Assembly: GCF_024699945.1 (NCBI RefSeq)
Contig: NZ_JAJOMY010000001.1
Coordinates: 434,001 to 498,000, forward strand
Reading direction: 5' to 3'
Origin: Phenylobacterium sp. J426
GTDB taxonomy: Bacteria; Pseudomonadota; Alphaproteobacteria; Caulobacterales; Caulobacteraceae
DNA length: 64,000 nucleotides
How positions within the stretch are numbered: position 1 is the stretch's first letter; each line of letters starts with the position of its first letter. Both the position numbers and the translations under genes were made by a program. The notes under the pieces were generated by a model. That model saw only the letters and a program-made list of their open reading frames with translations, had not been told where the DNA came from and made no database searches. Shown in pieces: positions 17,561-25,563 of this stretch.

Positions 17561-18835
17561 TCAGGTGACGAAGACGGGCGCAAAGCCGCCGCCCGGCGTG
17601 CGGAAGTTCGTTGTTTGCCCCTGATAGACTCGCGCCGCGGCGAGGAGCGGCGAGCCGGCGTAGGTGTAGAGACGTACGTCAAGCTTGAGCGCCTGGACCT
17701 CGCCGTCGATTCTAATGCGCCGCTCGGTCGGTGCGGCCAGTTCCTGGGCGATATAGCCGCCGCGCTGCACCTCCTCCCAGACCCCGCGGGTCATCTTGTC
17801 GCCGCGATAGACCGCCTTGCCGCCGTGGCCGCCGGCCGGCTTGAAGAAGTAGCGTTTGCGAGCCGACCACAGGGCCTCCGCGGACTCCGGGGTCACCAGG
17901 ATCGTTCGAGGCACTGCCGAAAGACTGCGCTGCTGGGTGGGCGACAGTCCCCAACCGGCGGGCGCGGCGGGATCGGACAGCACCGTCAGGTTCCGCTTGT
18001 CCGCCAGGAGGGCGTGGTTGCGCGGATTGGGCGTGAGAACGACAGCGCCCGCCACATAGGCGTCACGTAGTGCCCGGTGTCTCTCGCCATCCAGCGCGAA
18101 GTCGACAAGCCGGTTGTAGACCAGATCGATCGCTTCGTCGCCGTGCCGAAGCTGGCCCTGGGCGAAGGACAACTCTGCAGGATCGACGATCCTGACCTTC
18201 AGGCCGCGCCGCTCGAACGCGCGCTGGGCGAGCAGGAACTCAGGGAAGAGGTACTGCTCGGTCGGGCGATCGTCGATGATGGCGAGGGTGCGCGGCTGAC
18301 TGGCGCGACCCTGAGACCGCCACTCTTGCTCGAACATCCGCCACACGGCCGCCTCGAAATTCGCGGCCGGCGTCGCTTCGATTGCGTCTCGCGCCTCGCG
18401 GCAGCACGCACCCTGGGCGCGGGCGAGGAAGGCGTTCAGAAAGGCGCCGCCGGCGTTGGTGTTGACTTCGATCAGCTTCGGCCCGCTCGCGCCGAGATGG
18501 AAGTCGTACCCCGTGAAGACGCCGCGGGGCCCGAAGTCATGCCGCGCGATTTCGGGCGCCCAGGCCATCACCGCCGCCTGATAGGTGGGGTCGCTGGCCG
18601 CCGCCTCGATCGCATCGACGACCGCAAGCATGGCGTCCAGATCCGCGCGCGCGAGGAACACCGGCATTTCGGCGAAAAGGTGCGGCCGGCCGTCCAGCAG
18701 AGCCGCTGCGAGGTCGGCGTCCAGCGCTTCGGCCTGGATCGCCGCAACGAGGCTGGCACGATCCAGCGTGATGCAGAAGCACTCACGGTTGAGCACGGCG
18801 TCGCGGTTTTCAACACCTCGATCGTCGTGGGTCAT
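17561..18835 (-). CDS. ATP-grasp-like protein of unknown substrate
   Basis: A 424-residue protein with ATP-grasp features in its C-terminal half: FFKPAGGHGGKAVYRGDK (about residues 320-337, nucleotide-binding Gly-rich strand), GGYIAQELAAP, and IRIDGEVQALKLDVRLYTYAG, where the Asp/Arg would hold Mg-ATP. The N-terminal half has DFHLGASGPKLIEVNTNAGG, resembling the peptide/glutathionyl ligase subgroup. It should join a carboxylate to an amine or thiol; substrate unknown. The ATG at 18835 follows GAGGGGAGGGG. It lies 85 nt upstream of the hydrolase start in the same orientation and probably heads that operon. Confidence 0.65.
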   Translation of the reverse strand: MTHDDRGVENRDAVLNRECFCITLDRASLVAAIQAEALDADLAAALLDGRPHLFAEMPVFLARADLDAMLAVVDAIEAAASDPTYQAAVMAWAPEIARHDFGPRGVFTGYDFHLGASGPKLIEVNTNAGGAFLNAFLARAQGACCREARDAIEATPAANFEAAVWRMFEQEWRSQGRASQPRTLAIIDDRPTEQYLFPEFLLAQRAFERRGLKVRIVDPAELSFAQGQLRHGDEAIDLVYNRLVDFALDGERHRALRDAYVAGAVVLTPNPRNHALLADKRNLTVLSDPAAPAGWGLSPTQQRSLSAVPRTILVTPESAEALWSARKRYFFKPAGGHGGKAVYRGDKMTRGVWEEVQRGGYIAQELAAPTERRIRIDGEVQALKLDVRLYTYAGSPLLAAARVYQGQTTNFRTPGGGFAPVFVT

Positions 18836-19075
18836 GCCCCTCCCCTCTAAGCCAGTCGACATCAGCCGGACGAAACAGACGAGAACCCGGCATCTTCGCT
18901 ACCCGCTCGGCGGGCGCGTCGCCCGCATTGATCGCGATCTTGATTGCGGCGATGGAATTGCCGGCGACCCAGGCGGGCTCGACAAGTCCCTCGGCCGGAG
19001 GCGCAGAGATGGCTGAAACGGTTCATGAGCAACGTCGGGAATCTAGGGCGGTCGCAACGTCGTGATACGTCCGGG

Positions 19076-19771
19076 TCAATGTACCTTTACCATGCCAACG
19101 CCCTTGATGTTGTTGAACGAGTCGGTCTGGTGACAGAGGTAACACTGTTCGACCCGAGCCCCCTTCTGGCCTGAGATGGGACGGTCCATCATTTCGAAGT
19201 GCATCATGTAGTGGCTGGGCGGCGCCTTGTGGCACTGCGCGCAGTCAGTGGACTTGGGACTCGGATGGAGGAAGGTCTTGATCTCCCAGCTCTCGGTCTG
19301 GTGACAGCTGGCGCACTGCTTGCCGAAGAAGCCGCCGTGAGGATCTTGAACCGCATGGCACGTGGCGCACTGCAGGCTCCCCGAGCCGCCATCGCGCCGC
19401 CGTGCGACCGCCTCGAGCACAGCGTGATCCATTTTGGTGGGCCGGACGGCGCGACCCTGGTGCTCGACGTGACAGCCTTTGCAGTCCCCGATGTTCTGGT
19501 GAAACGCGGTCGCGGGTTTCATCAGCAACTCCGGCGCCGGCGCATGGCAGGTGACGCACTTCTCCGCTGTCACACCCGCGACTGGCGCATGGCAGCTTTC
19601 ACACTTGTCGCCCAGGAAGGCGTGGGCCTCGGAAAGGGCCCCCGGCCGCACCGCGCCCGTCCATCCAGGCAAGGCGTGGCTGCCACCTTGCCAAAGCGTC
19701 CACACGACCCCAGCGACGAAGACCATGCCGAATACGCTCAGCGCCGCGTAGATCTGGCCCGGCAGCTTCAT
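19076..19771 (-). CDS. Heptaheme c-type cytochrome, membrane-anchored
   Basis: A 231-residue protein with an N-terminal membrane anchor (residues 8-28) and seven CxxCH heme-binding motifs: CESCH, CVTCH, CKGCH, CATCH, CASCH, CAQCH and CYLCH, plus extra His residues as distal ligands. It resembles the cytochrome c3/NapC-like periplasmic electron carriers. Its start overlaps the stop of the b-type membrane protein by 4 nt, and that gene is coupled to the flavin/iron-sulfur gene. Electrons from NAD(P)H could thus pass via FAD and 2Fe-2S to heme b and on to periplasmic hemes. The terminal acceptor is unknown. Confidence 0.85.
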   Translation of the reverse strand: MKLPGQIYAALSVFGMVFVAGVVWTLWQGGSHALPGWTGAVRPGALSEAHAFLGDKCESCHAPVAGVTAEKCVTCHAPAPELLMKPATAFHQNIGDCKGCHVEHQGRAVRPTKMDHAVLEAVARRRDGGSGSLQCATCHAVQDPHGGFFGKQCASCHQTESWEIKTFLHPSPKSTDCAQCHKAPPSHYMMHFEMMDRPISGQKGARVEQCYLCHQTDSFNNIKGVGMVKVH

Positions 19772-20454
19772 GGGAGCCACCTCAGTCCATAGTAGACGCC
19801 GGACCAGATGTGCAGCGCGAGCAGCGTGTACATGACGATGGCGGCGAGGATGTGGGCGACCACCCACCGGTTCAGCGCGCGCTTCAAAGTCTCGCGGGCG
19901 CCGATGGCGAACTCCAGGTCGGAAATGGCGCCTAGCAGGTGATTGACCTTGAGGCCGGAGGGATCGACCACAACCTCATCCTTCAGGCCGACGGCGGACA
20001 GCGCGAGGCTGTCATAGCGATCCCTCAGCACGGAGAGCTGGCGTTGTTGATCCCGCAAATCCTGGCCAAGCTCGACGAGGAAGTAGCGTCCGACAAAGCC
20101 GGTGGCGACGACCAGAAGCATCGAGACCATGAGCCCCACCCCCAGGGGACTCACTAGCTTATGACCTGAGTGCAGGACGCCCAGCACCGCGCCGATCGCC
20201 CCGGCATAGACGTGGAAGGTCAGAATCGCGCCAAGGGAGACCCGCCGCGCGCTGAGCAGCGCCTTCACCCGCCCCTGCCGCTTCACGAGGGCGTACGCCA
20301 GTAGGGCGACAAAGAGCACAGCTGCGGCTATGCCCAGGGCCCCGCCGGCCAAGCTCCCGGGAAACCGCGGCGCTGAATGCAACAGGAAGGCGGGCGCGGT
20401 GAGCGCAAGTGCGCTCAGCAGGCCTTCCACAATGACCTTCTCACTTCGCGTCAT
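19768..20454 (-). CDS. Cytochrome b-like membrane protein
   Basis: A 228-residue inner membrane protein with five or so hydrophobic segments. His residues occur in helices at FHVYAGAIGAVLGVLHSGHK (about residues 80-99) and VVAHILAAIVMYTLLALHIW (about 200-219), a two-by-two arrangement suiting heme b ligation as in cytochrome b561/ferric-reductase proteins. A soluble loop of about 65 residues lies between. Start at MTRSEK, one nt after the flavoprotein stop (TGACATG). It probably links the cytosolic reductase with the periplasmic heptaheme cytochrome. Confidence 0.7.
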   Translation of the reverse strand: MTRSEKVIVEGLLSALALTAPAFLLHSAPRFPGSLAGGALGIAAAVLFVALLAYALVKRQGRVKALLSARRVSLGAILTFHVYAGAIGAVLGVLHSGHKLVSPLGVGLMVSMLLVVATGFVGRYFLVELGQDLRDQQRQLSVLRDRYDSLALSAVGLKDEVVVDPSGLKVNHLLGAISDLEFAIGARETLKRALNRWVVAHILAAIVMYTLLALHIWSGVYYGLRWLP

Positions 20455-20455
20455 G

Positions 20456-21670
20456 TCACGCGTCCACAACGAGGTCGCCGACGGACTTCGCCTGGCAGGC
20501 GAGAATGACCCCGTCGCGCTTTTCCCCCTCCGTCAGAGAATCCTGGACCTCCATGCTCACAGATCCCTGCCGCAGTGGCACCTTGCAGCGGCCGCAGATC
20601 CCGACCCGGCACTCGTAGTCGATGGCGACGCCGATGGCCTCGGCGGCCTCCAGCACCGACTGATCGGGCGCCAGGCGTCCGGACTTGTTGGACTTGGAAA
20701 AGGTCACCGTCGCCTGCGCCGACGGCGGGGCCGAGGGAGAGACGACTGCGACATCGACGACGGCCGTGACCTCGGCTGCGGGGGGCTGGGTTTCCAGAAC
20801 TGGACCACCCTTCGGGGGCGCGAAGTTCTCCGTCTTCACCTGATCGTCGGGCACGCCCATTCCGCGAAGGACGCCCTTGACCGCTTCCATCATCGCGGGC
20901 GGGCCACAGAGATGGACCCGGCGGCGGACGATCTCCGGAACGGCCGCGATGATGAACTCGGGCGTCATGAACCCCACTGAACCAGCCCATTCGGTCCCTT
21001 CGGGCTGAGAGACGACAATCGTGACGTGGACGTTCGGGTGCCGGCGCGCGAGATGCGCCAGTTCCTCGCGGAAGATGATGTCGGCGGGCGTGCGCACCCC
21101 GTAGAGAAGGTAGATGTCGTGGGGATAGGCGCGGTCCGTGAGATAGCGCAGCACGCTCATCATAGGCGTAATGCCAACCCCGCCAGCGATCAGGACGATG
21201 CCTTCCGCCTCCTGACCGGTGAAGAAGAAGCTCCCGGCGGGGGCGGCCACCTCGATGAGATCGCCGGCGTCGACGCGGTCGTGGAGGTGGCGAGACTCCA
21301 ATCCGTATTGCTCACGTTTCACGGTCAGTTCGATGTAGTCCCGTTGCGTGGGCGAAGAGGAGATGGTGTAGGATCGGCGGACCTTCTTGCCATCGATCTC
21401 GGAGGTGACCGTCGCGTACTGTCCCGGAAGGAAAGTGAACGGGAACGGGCCGAGGTTTGGCTCCATCAGCCGGAACGTCTTCACGCCGGGCGTTTCGTCG
21501 AAAATCGCCTTGATCCGCAGGACGCCGATCCAGGGACGCCGCGCGGGCGCTCCGGCTTCTGCCGCCTTGGACATGACAGCAGGGGCTGAACCCGGCGAAG
21601 CTGCGGGTTCAGCGGTCGATGGCTCAGCTGGAGCGCCGGGTGTCAGCCGCTCGGCCAGCGCCCCCCACAC
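20456..21670 (-). CDS. FAD/NAD(P) reductase with C-terminal 2Fe-2S ferredoxin domain (C-terminal part of a larger fusion)
   Basis: A 404-residue reading frame with a ferredoxin-reductase module: RRSYTISSSPTQ (FAD), GGVGITPMMSVLR (NAD(P) ribose/phosphate), LCGPPAMMEAV, then a Pro/Ala linker and a plant-type 2Fe-2S domain with CRVGICGRC...LACQ (four Cys). It should take electrons from NAD(P)H. A GTG at 21670 could start it as sequenced, but a C6 run at 21661-21666 separates it from an upstream frame that ends in a membrane helix. With seven Cs the two frames join as DPRAPCGGALAERLTPG, so I think this is the cytosolic half of one protein with the next feature. Confidence 0.85.
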   Translation of the reverse strand: MWGALAERLTPGAPAEPSTAEPAASPGSAPAVMSKAAEAGAPARRPWIGVLRIKAIFDETPGVKTFRLMEPNLGPFPFTFLPGQYATVTSEIDGKKVRRSYTISSSPTQRDYIELTVKREQYGLESRHLHDRVDAGDLIEVAAPAGSFFFTGQEAEGIVLIAGGVGITPMMSVLRYLTDRAYPHDIYLLYGVRTPADIIFREELAHLARRHPNVHVTIVVSQPEGTEWAGSVGFMTPEFIIAAVPEIVRRRVHLCGPPAMMEAVKGVLRGMGVPDDQVKTENFAPPKGGPVLETQPPAAEVTAVVDVAVVSPSAPPSAQATVTFSKSNKSGRLAPDQSVLEAAEAIGVAIDYECRVGICGRCKVPLRQGSVSMEVQDSLTEGEKRDGVILACQAKSVGDLVVDA

Positions 21671-22459
21671 GGCGCGCGCGGATCCATTGCAGCCAGAGCG
21701 CCCCCCGTAAGAGCGGCGCCCAGAAGGATCATGAGCAGAACGTGCAGCCAGGAGAGACCGCGAAAGCCGCCAGCCATCTCTGAGCGGTCCGCCGGGGGCA
21801 GCGTCATCTCGTGTCGGAACCAGGCCAGAGCGGTCTGTTCAGGCGACTGGCCCGCCTCGAGCGCCCGAAGCGCGCCGGCCCCGCTTTGCGCCAACGAAAG
21901 ACCGTCTCTGACGTCGCGCAGCGCGGTGAGCGCGGCAGCGGCGTCATTGGCCGCCTGGGCGCGATGCAGGGCCGCCTGCCCATCCGTGACCGCCTGCGAC
22001 CCTGATCCCAGTCGCGTCAGCGCCTCAGGCCGGATCCGCGCGCGGGCTTCGTCGGTGAGCTTCGGAAAGTCCATCATAGACGCGTAGAACGGCTTGGGCC
22101 CCATGGGGCCACAGCAACCCGCTGCGCCTTCGCCTGCGCCCCCGCCCATGCCAGAGGGCGCCATCATATCTCCCATCATGCCGCCCATACCGCCGGCCGC
22201 CGCAGGCGCCGCTGGGGGACCGGCGCCCATTGTGGGGCTGGGGGGCCTTCATTCCGCTCATCCCTGAGGCCGCATCGGGGTTCGCGCCAGCTGGCGGCGG
22301 ATGATGAGCGGCGTGGTCCTCGGCGGGGGCCTGCGCCCAGGCGAAGGTGGATGGTGTTGCGGCGGTTAGAGCCACAGCCGCGATGGTGGCGGCTCTTAGG
22401 GCTGTGACGAGAGGCGCCGACTGGGTGCCGTGCATATGCAGGTCAGATCCCTTATCCAT
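21643..22459 (-). pseudogene. Signal/His-Met-rich/membrane part of the flavin/2Fe-2S fusion (frameshifted)
   Basis: Starts at ATG 22459 (or 22435) with a signal-like segment ending FAWAQAP, then HAAHHPPP and Met/Gly-rich GGMGGMMGDMM with CCGPMGPKPFY, a helical stretch with AQAANDAAAALTALRDV, and one membrane helix (LHVLLMILLGAALTGGALAAM). A G6 run at 22240-22245 shifts the frame; five Gs give KAPSPTMGAGPPAAP. The layout is an extracytoplasmic metal-binding-looking domain tethered by one helix to a cytosolic NAD(P)H reductase. I know of no named family with this order of domains. Promoter element TGTAA-N17-CGTC lies about 50 nt upstream. Confidence 0.65.
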
Positions 22460-22510
22460 AGCAACGCTTCTAGCCGAAACGCTCGGCCGCTTTGAAGGCA
22501 AGACGTAAGA

Positions 22511-22536
22511 GACGCTGCGATGGAGCGTCCCTTACA
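22511..22536 (-). promoter_or_regulatory. TGTAA-N17-CGTC element upstream of the redox operon
   Basis: Minus strand: TGTAA at 22536-22532, 17 nt, CGTC at 22514-22511. It is 52 nt before the ATG at 22459. One of seven exact copies of the spacing in this window; the box layout is that of an ECF sigma -35/-10 promoter. Confidence 0.7.
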
Positions 22537-22613
22537 GCGCCACAGCAACAGAAGGCTCCGCCATAGCGCCCACCAGGCGCTGCTGGGGGGCCAGCGAAAA
22601 GAGGAGGTGCCAG

Positions 22614-23663
22614 ATGGCAGGGGAGATTCGGGTCGGCGTCAACGGCTACGGGGTGATCGGCAAACGTGTTGCCGATGCTGTGCGTGCTCAGGCTGATATG
22701 CGCCTGGTGGGCGTCTCCGACGTCGCAGCAGACTGGCGGACGCGGGCCCTGCACCGCAAGGATATCCCACTGTTCGCCGCCACGTCCGAAGCACATGAGC
22801 ACCTCGCGGCAAATCGGATTGCCGTGGAAGGGCGTCTGCAGGATCTGCTTGGAACCGTGGATGTCGTCGTAGACTGCACGCCCAAGCGGGTCGCTGCGGA
22901 GAATGTGCCGGTCTATCGCCAACTCGGCCGGAAGTTCATCGTGCAGGGCGGCGAAAAGCACAGCGTCACCGGTCACTCCTTCGTCGCGGAGTCCAACTAT
23001 CAAAGCGCAGTCGGCCTCGACGCGACCCGCGTCGTCTCCTGCAATACGACGGCGACGGTGCGGACCTTGACCGCCCTGAAGCGGGCTGGGTTGCTCCGGC
23101 GCGCGCGCGGCACGCTCATGCGGCGCGCCACCGACCCGTGGGAGAGTCACCTTGGCGGTATCATCAACACCCTCGTCCCGGAACCGGAGATCCCGAGCCA
23201 CCAAGGTCCTGATGCTCAGACGGTCGACCCGGACCTCGATGTGCTGACCATGGCCGTCAAGGTCCCCGAGACGATCGCCCACCTCCACTATTGGTCGGTT
23301 CAGCTTTCCCGAAGCGCCCCGAAGGAGGAGGTGCTGGACGCCTTCCGCGCGTCACCCCGCATTTTCCTCATGCCCGACAGCTATGGCCTAGCCGCGATCA
23401 ATGCGGTCAAGGAGCTGATGGCGGACCTCGGCCGCTCCCGGGGCGATCTCTACGAGGTTGCGCTTTGGTCCGACATGCTGCGCGTGGAGGGCGATGAGGT
23501 GTTCTATACCTACATGGTCGACAACCAGGCTATTGTTGTGCCTGAGACGATCGACGCCATCCGGGCGCTCGCCGGCCGCGAGCCCTCTGGGGCCGCATCG
23601 ATACGCGCGACCGACGAGGCCTTGCAGATCTGGCGCGATCCCTTCAGCCCTGCTCCGGGCTAG
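22614..23663 (+). CDS. Type II (archaeal-type) glyceraldehyde-3-phosphate dehydrogenase
   Basis: A 349-residue enzyme with an N-terminal Rossmann motif VNGYGVIGKRVADAV (residues 8-22), the catalytic Cys in VVSCNTTATVRTL (about residue 143), and DPWESHLGGIINTLVP and HQGPDAQTVDP in the catalytic domain. These are the marks of the archaeal-type GAPDH (about 340 residues), not the bacterial gapA type, which has an SCTTNCLAP active site. It converts glyceraldehyde-3-phosphate to 1,3-bisphosphoglycerate, usually with NADP or NAD. SD GAGGAGGT lies 5 nt before the ATG. It stands alone on the plus strand between the redox operon and the DUF411 pair. Confidence 0.9.
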   Translation: MAGEIRVGVNGYGVIGKRVADAVRAQADMRLVGVSDVAADWRTRALHRKDIPLFAATSEAHEHLAANRIAVEGRLQDLLGTVDVVVDCTPKRVAAENVPVYRQLGRKFIVQGGEKHSVTGHSFVAESNYQSAVGLDATRVVSCNTTATVRTLTALKRAGLLRRARGTLMRRATDPWESHLGGIINTLVPEPEIPSHQGPDAQTVDPDLDVLTMAVKVPETIAHLHYWSVQLSRSAPKEEVLDAFRASPRIFLMPDSYGLAAINAVKELMADLGRSRGDLYEVALWSDMLRVEGDEVFYTYMVDNQAIVVPETIDAIRALAGREPSGAASIRATDEALQIWRDPFSPAPG

Positions 23664-23676
23664 CGTTCGCATCACT

Positions 23677-23697
23677 AGCGGCGGCGGCGCCGCCGCT
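23677..23697. terminator. Palindromic hairpin between converging genes
   Basis: AGCGGCGGC...GCCGCCGCT forms an 8-9-bp stem with a tiny loop between the GAPDH stop (23663) and the DUF411 stop (23708). It can act in both directions. Confidence 0.5.
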
Positions 23698-23707
23698 CAC
23701 AATTAGA

Positions 23708-24157
23708 TCAGCCATGGCGCGCGAAGACCCGCGTCTTGCCTCCCGGCATGAGCAGCAGCGTCTGGTAGGCCTCGACCTCACCCCTTTGGGACTCCATGCC
23801 GGGAGACCCGAAAGGCATGCCCGGAACGGCGATGCCTAGGGCTTTCGGCCTCTCGCGCAGCAAGCGTGCGATGTCGGCCGGCGGTATGTGGCCGACCACG
23901 ACATAGCCACCGACCGTCGCGAGATGGCATGACGACAGCTCGAATGGCACGCCATGCTTGCGTCCGATCGGACTGACGTCCTCCACGACCACTTCCTTCA
24001 TAAGGTAGCCCGACCGGCGCATGTGGGTGATCCAGCCCTTGCAACAGCCGCAGCTGGCGGTCTTGTAGACCGTCACAGGCGGCGGGCTCGCCGCGAGGGC
24101 GGGTGCTCCGGACACAAGCGCCGCGCTGGCGGCCAGCAGGTATCGACGAGTCAGCAT
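23708..24157 (-). CDS. DUF411 (CopG-like) exported copper protein, copy 2
   Basis: A 149-residue protein with signal sequence LTRRYLLAASAALVSG (starts RR-type), then ASCGCCKGW and the distal SSCH, as in copy 1 at 397-846. ATG 24157 is chosen because AAGGA lies 10 nt upstream; the ATG at 24166 is almost on top of the SD. The gene follows the second HMA gene by 20 nt, and both are behind a CueR-type promoter. Expected role: binding copper in the periplasm. Confidence 0.85.
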   Translation of the reverse strand: MLTRRYLLAASAALVSGAPALAASPPPVTVYKTASCGCCKGWITHMRRSGYLMKEVVVEDVSPIGRKHGVPFELSSCHLATVGGYVVVGHIPPADIARLLRERPKALGIAVPGMPFGSPGMESQRGEVEAYQTLLLMPGGKTRVFARHG

Positions 24158-24177
24158 CTCTGTCATTTCCTTGAGAC

Positions 24178-24432
24178 TTAGCGGCGCGCGCCGCAGCAGC
24201 AGGAGCCGCTGCTTGTCGGGGCCGCCGCGTCCTGTGGGTACAAGGCCGGTGTATAGCCGGCCTTGCTGATCGCCCCCGCCACCGCAGACGGCTCGCGGTC
24301 AGACCGCACATCGACCCGCTTGCTGGGCAGGTCAATGGCGACCTCTGCGGCTGGATCCAGCGCGTTGATGGCGGCGGTTACAGCTTGGACACAGTGTCCG
24401 CAGCTAAGGTCGTTGACGTGATAACGAAGCAC
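24178..24432 (-). CDS. Heavy-metal-associated (HMA/CopZ-like) domain protein, copy 2
   Basis: An 84-residue HMA domain with LSCGHC (residues 9-14) and a Cys-rich end (SGSCCCGARR). The start is a GTG with TAGGAGA 6 nt upstream. It differs from copy 1 by amino-acid changes across its length, so the duplication is not recent. Probably a cytosolic Cu(I) chaperone. Confidence 0.85.
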   Translation of the reverse strand: MLRYHVNDLSCGHCVQAVTAAINALDPAAEVAIDLPSKRVDVRSDREPSAVAGAISKAGYTPALYPQDAAAPTSSGSCCCGARR

Positions 24433-24464
24433 TGAAATCTCCTAGTTTGCTGGCCTCGCCTGAT

Positions 24465-24495
24465 CAGATGGGGCTTCCCACGATGGCAAGGTCAA
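24465..24495 (-). promoter_or_regulatory. CueR/MerR-type promoter of the second HMA-DUF411 unit
   Basis: Minus strand: TTGACC (24495-24490), 19-bp spacer, CATCTG (24470-24465). Dyad ACCTTGC-N7-GGAAGCC (24492-24472) in the spacer. Same -10 as the promoter at 56220-56250. Confidence 0.75.
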
Positions 24496-24576
24496 GGCCG
24501 CGCATCGCTGGTGCAGGCGTCGCCGATCGTCGGCGTTCCGAAGATGAGCGCCGCCGTCGGCACAGCCGGGCCTCGC

Positions 24577-25563
24577 TCATTGCGGCATCTCCACGTGCCC
24601 GCCGAACCCGAAGCGCATCGCTGACAAGACCTGATCGGCGAATGTGTGCTCCACCCGGCTGCGATAGCGCGCGAACAACGCTGCGGAGAGGACGTTGACT
24701 GGAACCGCCTCCTCCATCGCCGCCTCGATCGTCCACCGCCCTTCGCCTGAGTCGGAGACCCGGCCTGAGAACTGACTCAGCATCTGGTCCTTGGCCAAGG
24801 CCGCGGCGGTGAGGTCGAGCAGCCAGGAGGAGATGACGCTGCCGCGCCGCCAGACTTCGGCGATATCGGTCAGATTCAGATCGAACCGTTCCTCGGCCGG
24901 CAGCTTGGCCGAGTTCCGGCCCTTGAGGATGTCAAACCCCTCAGCGTAGGCCTGCATCAACCCGTATTCGATCCCGTTGTGGACCATCTTGACGAAGTGC
25001 CCGGCGCCGGCGGGACCGGCGTGAATGTAGCCCTGCTCGGCGCGCGGATCCTCGCCCTCCTGCTCCAAACGGTTCGGTGTGCGCGGAATGGCGCCGAGCC
25101 CTGGCGCCAAGGCTGAGAAGATCGGGTCGAGCAGAGCGACGGTCGCCTTGTCGCCGCCAATCATCATGCAGTAGCCGCGCTCCAGACCCCAGACTCCGCC
25201 GGAGGTGCCGACGTCCACATAGCAAAGGTTCTTCTCACCCAGCGCGCGCGCGCGTCGAATGTCGTCCTTGTAGAAGCTGTTGCCGCCGTCGATGATGATG
25301 TCGCCCGGCTCGGCCAGTTCGGTGAGTGCTTGGATGGTGTCCTCAGTGGGCAGGCCCGCGGGCAGCATCACCCAGAAAATGCGCGGGGACACCAGCTTGG
25401 CGGCGACGTCCTTCAGCGACGACGCCGCGATCGCGCCCTCTGCGGCGATCGCCTCGATGAGCGGTGGGTTGCGATCGAAGCCGACGACGCTGTGTCCCCC
25501 GCGCATCAGCCGGCGCGCGATATTGGCGCCCATCCGCCCCAGACCGATGACCGCTAGACGCAT
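24577..25563 (-). CDS. gnd: 6-phosphogluconate dehydrogenase (decarboxylating), short form
   Basis: A 328-residue enzyme: [17 protein letters not shown] (NAD(P)-binding, residues 7-23), [30 protein letters not shown], and catalytic [20 protein letters not shown]. It converts 6-phosphogluconate to ribulose-5-phosphate and CO2. The length matches the short (about 300-residue, often NAD-dependent) class rather than the 470-residue class. The ATG lies 10 nt inside the end of the transaldolase gene, in the same operon with tal and tkt. Confidence 0.9.
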   Translation of the reverse strand: MRLAVIGLGRMGANIARRLMRGGHSVVGFDRNPPLIEAIAAEGAIAASSLKDVAAKLVSPRIFWVMLPAGLPTEDTIQALTELAEPGDIIIDGGNSFYKDDIRRARALGEKNLCYVDVGTSGGVWGLERGYCMMIGGDKATVALLDPIFSALAPGLGAIPRTPNRLEQEGEDPRAEQGYIHAGPAGAGHFVKMVHNGIEYGLMQAYAEGFDILKGRNSAKLPAEERFDLNLTDIAEVWRRGSVISSWLLDLTAAALAKDQMLSQFSGRVSDSGEGRWTIEAAMEEAVPVNVLSAALFARYRSRVEHTFADQVLSAMRFGFGGHVEMPQ

